Source: Sulfopaludibacter sp035606355 (lineage in GTDB: Bacteria; Acidobacteriota; Terriglobia; Bryobacterales; Bryobacteraceae). Taken from it: a DNA stretch of 64,000 bases. Under the pieces are notes generated by a model. It was not told the origin of the DNA, ran no database searches, and saw only the letters and a program-made list of their open reading frames with translations. The translations under genes were made by a program, and so were the position numbers. Every line of letters begins with the position of its first letter. Position 1 is the stretch's first letter. Below, piece after piece: positions 7,566 to 16,812 of the stretch. The stretch spans positions 1 through 64,000 of the forward strand of contig DATNFO010000066.1 of assembly GCA_035606355.1 (NCBI GenBank), given 5' to 3'.

Positions 7566-8279
7566 TTGGAAATATGCGAGAAGGTTTTGTTCCAGTGTTT
7601 TGGGGAGCCACTTCCTTTACAATCAGACGTGGGAGTATTCCCCAAGTGCTTCGGTTCGAACCTGGGGCCAGCCTCGATCGCGGTGAATGCGCCCGATGCC
7701 AGTGGAAATTACCCGGTGCAGCTCGCCGGCACATCGGTGCTCTTTAATGGCAAGCCGGGGCCCATGTTCTACACGGTGGCGGGACAGGTAGCCGCTTTTG
7801 CTCCCTATGAAATCTCGGGCTCGACGGTGCAGGTGATCGTGCAATACCAAGGCGCGGCGAGCAGCCCCGTTGCCGAGCCCAATGCGGCCGCGAACCCGGC
7901 GATTCTGACCTCCGGCTCGGGCACCGGCCAGGCGGCGGCTGTGAATCAGGATGGCACCATCAACGGCGCTTCCCACGCCGCGGCAATGGGCGAGATCATC
8001 CTTCTCTACGCGACGGGGGAAGGCATCACGAACCCACCGGGCGCAGATGGTGCGATTACCGGTTCATCGCTGCCCAAACCGGTGCTGCCAGTTAGCGTGA
8101 CCATCGGCGGCCAGAAGGTCACGCCGCTATATGCCGGCGAAGCCCCGGGTGAGATTGCGGGCGCGATGCAGATCAATGTACAGATTCCCTTCGGCATTGA
8201 GACCGGAAACGCGGTACCGGTCAACATACAGGTCGGTGCGTTCCAGAGTCAACCCGGAATCACGATCGCTGTACACTGA
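7566..8279 (+). pseudogene. C-terminal fragment of a TIGR03437-domain secreted protein
   Basis: Most of the 237 codons match the roughly 210-residue TIGR03437 C-terminal domain described from Solibacter: FGSNLGPASIAVNAPD, YTVAGQVAAFAPYEI, ILLYATGEGIT and YAGEAPGEIAGAMQINVQIP near the end. In its family this domain is the tail of long secreted proteins with variable repeats. Here only about 25 unrelated residues precede it, with no signal peptide and no Shine-Dalgarno sequence, so the front of the gene has been lost. The function of the domain is unknown; its outer-surface location is inferred from the family. It may not be expressed. Confidence 0.65.
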
Positions 8280-8295
8280 GGGCCAAGTGCCGGTT

Positions 8296-8327
8296 TGCCG
8301 AGGGCTACTGAAAGCAGTCCCTCGGCA
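8296..8327. terminator. Strong hairpin between TIGR03437 fragment and ADOP gene
   Basis: Arms tgccgaggg (8296-8304) and ccctcggca (8319-8327) are perfectly complementary, and the inner actg/cagt pair extends the stem around an aaag loop. It sits 17 bases after the stop of the plus-strand fragment. No T-run follows, so it may work as an RNA-end stabiliser. A further palindrome, ttaccac-a-gtggtaa, lies at 8336-8350. Confidence 0.5.
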
Positions 8328-8416
8328 GGCACCGTTTACCACAGTGGTAACCGGGCCTCGAAAGATGACTCATTTTGAAAATGAATGCCGCACTTCTTTA
8401 GCGCGGGTGGAGAGGC

Positions 8417-10816
8417 CTACTCGTCCCGCAGGGCGACGGTGCAATCCACACGCGTCGCGCGCTGCAGGGGCAGATAGATGGCAACAGGGGCGGCGACAAG
8501 AAGTGTGCAGGCGGCAACCGCCAGCGAAAGCGGATCGCGCGGACGCACCTGGTACAACAGCGATTCGAGGAAGCGGCTGAGCACCAGGCTGCCCGCAAGT
8601 CCGACGGCCATACCGATGAATACCGGGATCATGCTCTGCCGGAGGATCAACTTCGCGATCTCGCCGGGCGCGGCGCCGATGGCCATGCGAATGCCTATCT
8701 CGCGGGTGCGCGACGCAACCAGGTTCGCCAGCACTCCGTAGATTCCGAGGACGCCGAGCAGCAGAGCGATTCCCGCGAAGATCTCGAGCAGCAGCGTATT
8801 GAAGCGCCGCTGCGACAGCCATTCGTCCATGTAGAAGGCCATCGGGCGCACTTCAACGGCGGGCAGGTTGCGATCCAGTGACCAGACTGCGTCTCGTATG
8901 GCTGCTGCCAGTGACTGCGCGGGCCGGCTTCCGCGGACGACGAGAGTCGCGTGCGAGAGATCCAGATCGATGTGGAAGAGAGTCGGCCGGTTGCCATTCT
9001 CAACGCCGTAGGCGCGATAATCGGCCGCGACGCCGATGATCACCTGCGGATCCTTATGATCGGCGTTCAGCAGGATTTTACCGATCGGGTCTTCATTGGG
9101 GAAGAATTTCTGGACGAACTCGCGGCTGACTACGGCGACGTGCTGATCCCGCTCCGTGGGCCAACGGCCCGCTTCGAGCCGCAGCCCAATGGCTTGAAAA
9201 TAGGACGGGCTGACGTGCGACTGATCGGCGATGAAGAGCGCGTCGAGCGGCGGATCGGGACGGCCGGAGATGTAGAAGTTCGAAAAGCTCAAGCTGTGCA
9301 GCGGCAGAGTGTCCGTCACTGCGGCTGCGGCAATGCCCGGAATGCTCTGCGCCCGAGCGATCAAAGCGCGATAGAAGCGGCTGCGGGACGCGTCGTCCGG
9401 GTACGTTTTCGAGGGTAGGTCGATATCGGCGGTGGTAATTGTTGTGGTGTCGAACCCCAGGCCCGTGGCGAGAATTTCGCGGAAGCTGCGGATCATCAGG
9501 GTGGCGCCGCTGACCAGCATCAAGGCGAGCGCTACTTCAATGGCAATCAGCAATTGACGGCTGCCGAGCCCGGTCGCAGATACGCCCCGTCCACCATTCT
9601 TCAGTGCGGAGGACAGGTCGGCTCGGGTGGCGCCGAGCGACGGCGCAAGGCCAAACAAGATCGTGGTGACGATTGCAGCCAGTGCGGCGAACGCGAAAAC
9701 CGGTAGGTCGATGGAAATCAGTTCGGGCCGCTGAATGTCTTCGGGCTTGAACGCGACCATCAACTTCACGGCCCAGCGAGCCAGCAGGAGTCCCAGACCC
9801 GCTCCCGCCAGTGAGACGACCAGCGCTTCGGTAATCAACTGGGCGGTGATGCGGCCCCGAGTGGCGCCGAGCGCCAACGTCACGGCGATCTCCCGCGAGC
9901 GCATCGCCGTACGGGCCAGGGTCAGGTTGGCGAGATTGGCGCACGCGATCAAGAGCAGAAACCCGGCGGCGCCTATGAGCACGTACAGAGCGAGGTCGGT
10001 AGTCGGATTGGAGTCTTCGACCCTGAAGGGGAACACGGCGGCCACCCAACCTTTGTTGTGCTCGGGGTCGGACTGCTGCAGGTTCATCGCAATCCGGTCC
10101 ATCTCGGCTCGTGCCTGGGTCAGCGTGACCCCGGGTTTCATGCGTGCGGGAACGTTGAGGGCATGCTCCCGTTCGCCCTGAAGTCCGCTCCACAGCCGCG
10201 AGAGCGGCAGCCACACCTCGGCGGTCACCTGGTCGTTGCCCTCATAAGTGGAAGGCACGTGAAAACGGGGCGGAAGCACGCCGACAATCGTATATGCGGC
10301 ATTTCCCAGGCTGATGGTTCGACCGAGGACGTGCGGGTCGCGCCCGTATTGCCGTTCGAAATAGGAATCGCTGAGCACCGCGACTCGATCCTCACCCGCG
10401 GTGAAAATTCGGCCGAGGCGGGGCTGCGCTCCGAGCAACGGAAAAAGTCCGGGAGTGGCGAACGCAGCGTTGATCTGACGCGGATGATCTCCGCCTGTTT
10501 CATCGAGCCTCATGCCGCGATACGCTTCGACGGCGGAGAAGACGGTCGCCTGCTTGCGCCATTGTTCAAAGTCGGGACGATCCGCCTGCATGCGCTCGCC
10601 CACCGGGGGAGGCAGCTTCGGGAATTTCTGCCAGATGAAGACGAGTTGCGAAACCTGCGGGTATGGCAGCGCGTTCAGGATGACGCTGTTCAGGACGCTG
10701 AAAATGGCGGCGTTGGCGCCGATTCCGAGGGCCAGTACCGCGATGCATGTCAGCGCGTATGCCGGGCTGGTGCGAAGCGTGTGCAGCGCGTAGCGAAAAT
10801 CTCGCAGGGTTTGCAC
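8417..10816 (-). CDS. ADOP-type ABC permease (MacB_PCD plus two FtsX domains)
   Basis: This is one of the Acidobacterial duplicated orphan permeases. The N-terminal LRDFRYALHTLRTSPAY motif and the first membrane segment (LTCIAVLALGIGANAAIFSV) are diagnostic. A periplasmic MacB-like core domain follows, then an FtsX segment with SREIAVTLALGATRGRI, a second periplasmic domain, and a final FtsX segment with TREIGIRMAIGAAPGEI. Such proteins lack an attached ATPase gene; the transported compound is unknown. The frame is open to 10894, but the family pattern puts the start near VQTLRDF, so GTG at 10816 (799 aa) or 10834 is chosen over the far upstream codon. It is divergent from the propeller pseudogene at 10864. 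Confidence 0.88.
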   Translation of the reverse strand: MQTLRDFRYALHTLRTSPAYALTCIAVLALGIGANAAIFSVLNSVILNALPYPQVSQLVFIWQKFPKLPPPVGERMQADRPDFEQWRKQATVFSAVEAYRGMRLDETGGDHPRQINAAFATPGLFPLLGAQPRLGRIFTAGEDRVAVLSDSYFERQYGRDPHVLGRTISLGNAAYTIVGVLPPRFHVPSTYEGNDQVTAEVWLPLSRLWSGLQGEREHALNVPARMKPGVTLTQARAEMDRIAMNLQQSDPEHNKGWVAAVFPFRVEDSNPTTDLALYVLIGAAGFLLLIACANLANLTLARTAMRSREIAVTLALGATRGRITAQLITEALVVSLAGAGLGLLLARWAVKLMVAFKPEDIQRPELISIDLPVFAFAALAAIVTTILFGLAPSLGATRADLSSALKNGGRGVSATGLGSRQLLIAIEVALALMLVSGATLMIRSFREILATGLGFDTTTITTADIDLPSKTYPDDASRSRFYRALIARAQSIPGIAAAAVTDTLPLHSLSFSNFYISGRPDPPLDALFIADQSHVSPSYFQAIGLRLEAGRWPTERDQHVAVVSREFVQKFFPNEDPIGKILLNADHKDPQVIIGVAADYRAYGVENGNRPTLFHIDLDLSHATLVVRGSRPAQSLAAAIRDAVWSLDRNLPAVEVRPMAFYMDEWLSQRRFNTLLLEIFAGIALLLGVLGIYGVLANLVASRTREIGIRMAIGAAPGEIAKLILRQSMIPVFIGMAVGLAGSLVLSRFLESLLYQVRPRDPLSLAVAACTLLVAAPVAIYLPLQRATRVDCTVALRDE

Positions 10817-10863
10817 GAGTCCATCGTATCGCACGGTAGACGGCAGGCCGGGGGGCTCTGTTA

Positions 10864-11706
10864 TTGCTGGGCGTGGGGATACTGCGAGCGGCATATCCGC
10901 CTACGCGCCTTTTTATGACAGAAGACGGGCTGGTGCGCAACTGGATCCGGCAGATCCGGCGGGATTCCCGAGGGTATCTTTGGTTCTGTACAGTTGAGGG
11001 TCTATCGATCTTCGACGGCTCGCGGTTTCGGAACTTCACCACTCATGACGGGCTGCCCAGCCGGCTGGTGAACGACGTTCTGGAGACGGCCGACGGCGAG
11101 TACTGAATCGCCACGGATGCGGGGGGCTCACGATTCCATCCGGCGGCCTCAAACGGAAATGGCTACTTCGAAAACTTTCGGCTTGGGCCGTCGGACGACA
11201 GCAACGCGGTGGCGGTGCTGTTTCAGGATTCCGCGAAGGACATCTGGGCCGGCACCGGCGGGGGACTTTACCGCCTGTCGCGCTCGAATTCCGGGATTCG
11301 TGCCGAAGCGGTCGCGCTCAGACCGGGAAGACCCGCGCACATTGCCGCTCTCGCCGAGGATGCAGGTCACCGGCTTTGGGCGGGAGGGGACGGGATTTAT
11401 GTGCGGCAGCCGGACAGGCGCTGGGAGAAATTACCTGCACCGGATCTGCCGGGAAGCGTTCGTACGATTCTGGCGGACGGCAAAGGACGAGTGTGGACCG
11501 CCGGGTACGGTCTCACGGCGATTCGGCCTGGCATACGGACTGGGCTGGCTGCTCTCCCTGGTGCTCGGTTAACCAGACGAGTCGGTCGACGCCGGGCTGG
11601 ATCGGGGGCTCCACGCTCGGAACCCCCGTTGTTCGAGAGTTTCCTCTATGAATTTAAGGAAGAGATCCGGTGTAACTTTCGCTCGCCTCCGCAGTATTTA
11701 CCCTAG
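10864..11706 (+). pseudogene. Truncated two-component sensor propeller, in-frame TGA
   Basis: The reading frame shows Reg_prop-type beta-propeller repeats: TEDGLVRNWIRQIRRDSRGY, LWFCTVEGLSIFDGSRF, FTTHDGLPSRLVNDV, then after a stop IATDAGG, KDIWAGTGGGLYRL, AEDAGHRLWAGGDGIY and ADGKGRVWTAGYGL. The stop at 11104-11106 is TGA exactly where family members have Trp (EYW-IATDAGG), so TGG to TGA is likely; the frame is the same on both sides. Full members continue to a Y_Y_Y domain, a membrane segment and a histidine kinase. None of that is here: homology fades near 11530 and the frame ends at 11706. The N-terminus has a Leu-rich, signal-like segment but only TTG or CTG as a start. It is therefore a nonsense-bearing remnant between two divergent-to-tandem ADOP genes. 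Confidence 0.75.
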
Positions 11707-11768
11707 CGGCATTCTGCGCCGGAGACTGCCCTTCCCGGCGTGCGCGGTTCGACCCGGTAAATGCCGTC

Positions 11769-11776
11769 GGAGGAAG
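11769..11776 (+). promoter_or_regulatory. Ribosome-binding site deciding the second ADOP start
   Basis: GGAGGAAG lies five bases before the ATG at 11782. This favours 11782 (MFDDVLQDVRYALR) over the in-frame ATG at 11761, which contains this site in its own coding sequence and lacks one upstream. Confidence 0.75.
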
Positions 11777-11781
11777 AATAC

Positions 11782-14247
11782 ATGTTTGACGACGTGCTTC
11801 AGGATGTCCGCTACGCGCTCCGTGCCTTGTCCTCCAGTCCTGGGTTTTCCGCAATCGCGATTCTGTCGCTGGCTCTCGGGATTGGCGCCAATACGGCCAT
11901 CTTCAGTCTCATCAATGCCGTCATCCTAAAGACGCTGCCGGTGAGCCATCCTGAACAGCTCGTCGAACTCGGCATGAAGACCGAAGACGGCCTCTCGTTT
12001 ACGAATCCAGTTTGGGAGCAGGTGCGCGACCACCAGGATGTCTTCTCGGGAGCCTTCGCTTACAGCCCCACCCGCCTCAATCTGGCGATGGGCGGCGAGG
12101 TTCGCAACGCAAACGCCAGTTGGGTAAGTGGAGCGTTTTTCCGCACGCTGGGAGTGAACCCTCTCCTCGGCCGAACCATCGCCGACAACGATGATAAGCG
12201 GGGTTGCCCTGTGATCGGCCTGCTCAGCTACGACTTCTGGCAGAGGGAATTCGGGGGCGCGGCCGACGTCCTCGACCGCCGGTTGACGCTAAACACCCAT
12301 CCCGTTCGGATCGTCGGTGTCGCTCCGCCAGGATTTTCCGGCATCCAGGTTGGGGAAGCGGTTGACGTCTACTTGCCTCTATGCGCCGAGGGCACTGTTA
12401 TTCGCGAGAATTCCGCACTCGACAAGCGGAATAACTCATGGCTTTGGATTTTTGCCCGCCTCAGGCCGGGTATTAGCCGGCAGCAGGCTCTGGCGCGCAT
12501 GAATACGCTTGCCCCACAGATCTTCGCCGACTCCCTTCCTGCCAATTTCCCGCCCGACGCACAGAAACGTTATCTGGCTCAAAAGTTCAATCTTCTCCAG
12601 GGCGCGAAAGGATTTTCCAACGTTCGCCATGACTACAAGGCCGCCCTCTACACATTGATGGCCGCCGTCGTCATGGTGCTGCTGATCGCCTGCGCCAATG
12701 TTGCCAATCTCCTCATCTCTCGCGCCGCTGTTCGCCGGAAGGAGGTTGCGATCCGGATGGCGATCGGCGCTAGTCGCGCGCGCCTGATTCGGCAGTTGCT
12801 CACGGAAAGCGTCCTTCTTTCCTCGATCGGCGCGATCCTGGGTGTCGTATTCGCGCAGTGGGCAAGCCGGGTGCTGGTTCATTTCCTCTCCACCAGCAAC
12901 GCGACTGTCGTTCTCGATCTGTCGATTGACATCCGCGTGCTCGCCTTCACGACGGCGGTCGCCATCGCCACTGGAATCCTTTTCGGACTCGCGCCGGCGT
13001 GGCACGGTACGCGCGTCGATCCGAACTTGGCGATGAAGGCCAACGCGCGCGGCGTGGTGGAATCGCAGGCTGGATTCAGTCTCGGGAAGATGCTGGTCGC
13101 GTCGCAAGTAGCGCTCTCGCTCGTCCTGCTGATCGGCGCCGGGCTGATGCTCAAGACATTCGCCAAACTCGCCACACTCGATACAGGCTTCGACAAGAAG
13201 CAGGTTCTGCTGATTCGTGTCGACCCGCGTTACGCGAGCGTGCTGCCTGAGCGCCGGCTGTCGCTGTATCAGGAATTGCAGCGGCGCCTCGCCGCTGTTC
13301 CTGGCGTCCGGTCCGCGAGTTTCGCCGATATCACCCCGGTCAGCGGAAGTTCCTCGTATCAGGTCATTCACGTCAACGGATATATGGGGAAATCGGCGGA
13401 GGATTCGATGGTGTGGATCAATTCGATCAGCGCCGGATTCTTCGCCACCATGGAGACGCCTTTCATCGCCGGACGCGATTTCGATGCGCACGACACGCTG
13501 CAGGCGCCGCTGGTCGCGGTGGTCAATGAATCGATGGCCAACAAGTTCTTTGGTAGCCCGCGCCAGGCCGTGGGCAAGACGTTTCGGCCGGGAGGGAACG
13601 GCGGCAGTCCCATCCAGATCGTCGGTGTCGTCAAGGACACGAAGTACCGGAGCTTGAGAGCGGAGGGCGAAGCTATTGCGTACTACCCGCTATCGCAGTT
13701 ACCTCCGATGCGCTGGGCCAATTTCGTGCTTCGCGCCAACGGGCCCGCCACCTCCCTCATTGCAGGCGTCAAAGCAGCCGTCGACGAAGTCAATCACGAT
13801 ATCACGCTGCAATTCCGCACCCTTTCAGTGCAGCTCGATGAGTCATTGGGCCGTGAGCGCCTTTTGGCGACGCTCTCCGGATTCTTCGGCGCCCTCGCCT
13901 TGGCTCTGGCCGTCATCGGGCTCTACGGCGTCATGTCGTACAACGTCGCCCGGCGGCGCAATGAAATCGGCATTCGCATGGCGCTTGGCGCGGAGCGTGC
14001 TCGCGTACTCCGCATGGTCCTGGGCGAAGTGGCGATTCTCCTGCTGGTTGGCCTTGTGCTTGGATGGGTGGTCTCGGTCTTCTCGACGCGCCTTCTTGCC
14101 AGTTTCCTTTACCGCCTGGAGCCCACCGATCCCACAACCCTGGTCACGGCCTGCGTCGTTCTCGCCGTGTCGGCTGTCGTCGCCGGACTTTTGCCGGCCC
14201 GGCGCGCCGCAAATCTGGATCCAATGACGGCTCTACGCGAAGAATAG
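11782..14247 (+). CDS. ADOP-type ABC permease (MacB_PCD plus two FtsX domains)
   Basis: A second duplicated orphan permease of 821 residues. It begins MFDDVLQDVRYALRALSSSP and crosses the membrane at SAIAILSLALGIGANTAIFS. A MacB-like periplasmic domain follows, then the first FtsX block (RKEVAIRMAIGASRARLIRQ), a second periplasmic domain, and the last FtsX block (RNEIGIRMALGAERARVLR) with a closing ARRAANLDPMTALREE tail, the normal ADOP ending. It is only distantly similar to the gene at 8417 and on the opposite strand. Because the sensor propeller remnant lies immediately upstream, the two may once have been co-transcribed. Substrate unknown; antibiotic or peptide export is the family guess. 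Confidence 0.92.
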   Translation: MFDDVLQDVRYALRALSSSPGFSAIAILSLALGIGANTAIFSLINAVILKTLPVSHPEQLVELGMKTEDGLSFTNPVWEQVRDHQDVFSGAFAYSPTRLNLAMGGEVRNANASWVSGAFFRTLGVNPLLGRTIADNDDKRGCPVIGLLSYDFWQREFGGAADVLDRRLTLNTHPVRIVGVAPPGFSGIQVGEAVDVYLPLCAEGTVIRENSALDKRNNSWLWIFARLRPGISRQQALARMNTLAPQIFADSLPANFPPDAQKRYLAQKFNLLQGAKGFSNVRHDYKAALYTLMAAVVMVLLIACANVANLLISRAAVRRKEVAIRMAIGASRARLIRQLLTESVLLSSIGAILGVVFAQWASRVLVHFLSTSNATVVLDLSIDIRVLAFTTAVAIATGILFGLAPAWHGTRVDPNLAMKANARGVVESQAGFSLGKMLVASQVALSLVLLIGAGLMLKTFAKLATLDTGFDKKQVLLIRVDPRYASVLPERRLSLYQELQRRLAAVPGVRSASFADITPVSGSSSYQVIHVNGYMGKSAEDSMVWINSISAGFFATMETPFIAGRDFDAHDTLQAPLVAVVNESMANKFFGSPRQAVGKTFRPGGNGGSPIQIVGVVKDTKYRSLRAEGEAIAYYPLSQLPPMRWANFVLRANGPATSLIAGVKAAVDEVNHDITLQFRTLSVQLDESLGRERLLATLSGFFGALALALAVIGLYGVMSYNVARRRNEIGIRMALGAERARVLRMVLGEVAILLLVGLVLGWVVSVFSTRLLASFLYRLEPTDPTTLVTACVVLAVSAVVAGLLPARRAANLDPMTALREE

Positions 14248-14367
14248 CTGTTCCTTCGGTTACTGCCTCTAAACTACGCACGGCCGCCGAAAGCTCACGA
14301 ACTTACTGCCCCAAGTGACTTCTGGCAGAATTGAAGGATTCAGCAATCCTGGAAAGAGGCTGCAACA

Positions 14368-14937
14368 ATGAACGTTCCCTATGCGAAGAAGTGGCAGAAG
14401 GAAACAGATAAGCTGCGACAGATCGCGCTCGACTGCGACCTGACCGAAGAACTGAAGTGGGGGAAACCGTGCTTCACCTTTATGAAGAAGAATGTAGCCA
14501 TCGTGATCCCGCTCAAGGAGTCGTGCGCATTGTCCTTCTTCAAGGGCGCGCTGCTCAAAGATCCGAAGCACATTCTGCAAAGGATTGGAGAGCATACACA
14601 GGCCGGGCGATGGATTAAATTCAGCTCCGTTCAGGAAATTGCGGCCCTACGGTCGACCTTGAAGGCCTACCTCTACGAAGCCATCGAATTGGAGGAATCC
14701 GGGAAAAAGGTAGAGCTCAAAAAGCCGTCGGAGTACTCAGTTCCCGAGGAGTTACAAAGAAGGCTGGATGCCGACGCGGTTCTCAGGTCGGCATTCGCGA
14801 TGCTCACACCAGGCCGGAGAAAGTCGTACATCTTTCACGTCTCATCCGCAAAGCAGGCAACAACCAGAGCAGCGCGGGTGGAAAAGTGCGTGCCGATGAT
14901 CCTGAGCGGGCGCGGGTACAACGAGTTACCGGGCTAA
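14368..14937 (+). CDS. YdeI/OmpD-associated family protein
   Basis: The 189-residue protein has the N-terminal DUF1801-like segment (LTEELKWGKPCFTF, KKNVAIVIPLKESCALSFFK) and the C-terminal helical YdeI part (VPEELQRRLDADAVLRSAF, LTPGRRKSYIFHVSSAK, TRAARVEKCVPMILSGRG). This is the full arrangement for the family. Members are soluble cytoplasmic proteins of uncertain role; some are linked to peptide stress in enterobacteria. The gene stands alone, 120 bases after the ADOP permease, and ends 17 bases short of the convergent arabinose isomerase gene. No regulatory signal is visible. Confidence 0.88.
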   Translation: MNVPYAKKWQKETDKLRQIALDCDLTEELKWGKPCFTFMKKNVAIVIPLKESCALSFFKGALLKDPKHILQRIGEHTQAGRWIKFSSVQEIAALRSTLKAYLYEAIELEESGKKVELKKPSEYSVPEELQRRLDADAVLRSAFAMLTPGRRKSYIFHVSSAKQATTRAARVEKCVPMILSGRGYNELPG

Positions 14938-14954
14938 GACTCCAGACGCAATCC

Positions 14955-16442
14955 TTACCGGTAGCTCGCCGAGTTCCAGCGAAGCTCGTTCCGGAACTGG
15001 CGCACTTGCGTCTGCTTGTCGATCGGCAGACACTCGACATCGCTCATCTCCGCGAAATCCTGCAGATGCTCCATCGTCAACGATTGGCTGAAGCCCGTGT
15101 GGTGCGCGCCGCCCGCGTAGATCCAGGCAGCGGCCGCGGTTGCAAGGTCCGGCTGCGGGACCCAAATCGCCCTCGCGACGGGCAACCGCGGCAGATCGCG
15201 ATCCGGCTTCACAACATCCACCTGATTGACGATCATGCGGAACCGATTTCCCACCTGCACGATCGATGCGTTCACCGCGGGCCCCTCGGGCGCCGTGAAA
15301 ACCAGCCGCACCGGGTCGGACTTGCCGCCGATGGAGAGCGGATGAATTTCGCAATGCGGCTTCTCCGCCGCGATCGACGGGCAGACTTCCAGCATGTGCG
15401 CGCCGAGCACTTTCGCGGGACGGCCGAAGTCGTATGTGTAATCCTCCATGAAAGAGGTGCCTCCCGGGAGGCCTGCCGCCATCACCTTCATGGCGCGGAC
15501 CAGCGCCGCCGTTTTCCAGTCGCCTTCAGCCCCGAAGCCGTAGCCATCCTCCATCAATCGCTGCACCGCGATGCCGGGTAACTGTTCCAGTCCGTGTAGA
15601 TCCTGAAACGTATCCGTGAACGCGTTGAATCCGCCGCTCTCCAGGAATGCACGCATTCCCAATTCGATGGCGGCAGCATCGCGAAGAGCCCGGCGGCGCT
15701 CTCCGCCGGCACGCAGACTCTCCGCCATGACATAGCGCTCATCGTACTCGGCGGTGAGCCGGTCTACCTCGGCGTCTGAGACGCGGTTCACATTGCAGAC
15801 CAGGTCACCGACGCCGAAGCCGTTGACGGAATATCCGAAGCGAGCCTGCGCCTCCACCTTATCGCCCTCGGTTACGGCCACCTCGCGCATGTTGTCGCCG
15901 AAGCGCACGACCTTGAGGCGCTGCCAATCCGACCATGCCGCGGCAGCCCTCGACCACGTGCCGATCCGCGCCTGCACGGATTCGTCGCGCCAATGGCCGA
16001 CGACGACTTTCCGATTGAGCCCGAGCCGGGTGGACATGTAGCCGAACTCGCGATCTCCGTGCGCGGACTGATTCAAATTCATGAAGTCCATGTCGATGGA
16101 GTCCCACGGCAGGTCGCGGTTAAATTGCGTGTGCAGGTGGAGGACCGGTTTGGCAAGAAGGCGCAGGCCGCCGAGCCACATCTTCGCGGGAGAAAATGTG
16201 TGCATCCATGCGATGACGCCGGCGCACCGGCTGGAGGCATTTGCCTCCGTGCAGAGCTGCGTGATGGCCTCAGGAGTTGTCAGGAGGGGTTTCGCGACCA
16301 GGCGGAATGGAATGGCCGCGCTTCGCGCCAGTTCTTCGGCGATCTCGCCGGCGTGCGCCGCAACGGTCTTCAGGGTCGCATCGCCGTAGAGATGCTGGCT
16401 TCCAGTCGCAAACCAAAGTTCCATCGTGCCGAAATCGATCAT
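14955..16442 (-). CDS. araA: L-arabinose isomerase
   Basis: AraA converts L-arabinose to L-ribulose in the cytosol with a Mn cofactor. The 495-residue protein has the family signatures ELWFATGSQHLYG at the N-terminus, WMHTFSPAKMW, the HLHTQFNRDLPW core, and GEGDWKTAAL-like FGAEGDWKTAALVR; length matches the usual 500. The start ATG at 16442 (MIDFGTMELWF) has GAGGAG seven bases upstream and is preferred to the in-frame ATG five codons earlier. No AraB or AraD kinase/epimerase gene is adjacent, so later steps must be encoded elsewhere or bypassed. Together with the arabinofuranosidases at 35178 and 55264 it supports arabinose use as a theme of the window. Confidence 0.96.
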   Translation of the reverse strand: MIDFGTMELWFATGSQHLYGDATLKTVAAHAGEIAEELARSAAIPFRLVAKPLLTTPEAITQLCTEANASSRCAGVIAWMHTFSPAKMWLGGLRLLAKPVLHLHTQFNRDLPWDSIDMDFMNLNQSAHGDREFGYMSTRLGLNRKVVVGHWRDESVQARIGTWSRAAAAWSDWQRLKVVRFGDNMREVAVTEGDKVEAQARFGYSVNGFGVGDLVCNVNRVSDAEVDRLTAEYDERYVMAESLRAGGERRRALRDAAAIELGMRAFLESGGFNAFTDTFQDLHGLEQLPGIAVQRLMEDGYGFGAEGDWKTAALVRAMKVMAAGLPGGTSFMEDYTYDFGRPAKVLGAHMLEVCPSIAAEKPHCEIHPLSIGGKSDPVRLVFTAPEGPAVNASIVQVGNRFRMIVNQVDVVKPDRDLPRLPVARAIWVPQPDLATAAAAWIYAGGAHHTGFSQSLTMEHLQDFAEMSDVECLPIDKQTQVRQFRNELRWNSASYR

Positions 16443-16812
16443 AAACTCCTCGAACACCCAGTCACATGCAGATTTTACCGGTGCAGAACCAGTTGCTGAA
16501 AAACAGTATTACGAAATTCTAAGAGCGGAGAACCTCAAGCAGGGAGGCCCGAGCCCTGAGCCCGGTCTGATGCCATATGCTATCGCGCAATGGCGCCGCG
16601 GGGAAGGTATCGTACGGTATCCGGCCTCAACCAGCAATGTAATCTATCGCTTGCGGACAGGTCGCGGACCCGCTCCGGCTCCATTTAACTGTTAGCGCAC
16701 TCGTTAGTCCCGTAGCGGGACGAGTCGCTCGGGGTATATTCCCGGGAATGTCCATTGACCATTTTACTCACGTTTACTCACCAACCGCCGCGACGGCTTA
16801 AGATACTGAAAT
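16443..16812. promoter_or_regulatory. Divergent intergenic region araA / multiheme cytochrome
   Basis: About 370 bases separate the divergent genes and should contain both promoters. A small hairpin gtcccg-tag-cgggac lies at 16707-16721. I could not identify reliable promoter boxes or an AraR/AraC-type operator. An open frame at 16426-16695 has no protein-like features. Confidence 0.4.

Noticed and set aside
10058..10918. A 286-codon plus-strand frame opposite the first ADOP gene.
   Set aside because: Antisense shadow of a clear permease gene; it also runs through the start of the propeller remnant in another frame.
11104..11106. In-frame TGA considered as selenocysteine.
   Set aside because: The family has Trp at this position, no SECIS-like hairpin was seen directly after it, and the gene is truncated anyway.
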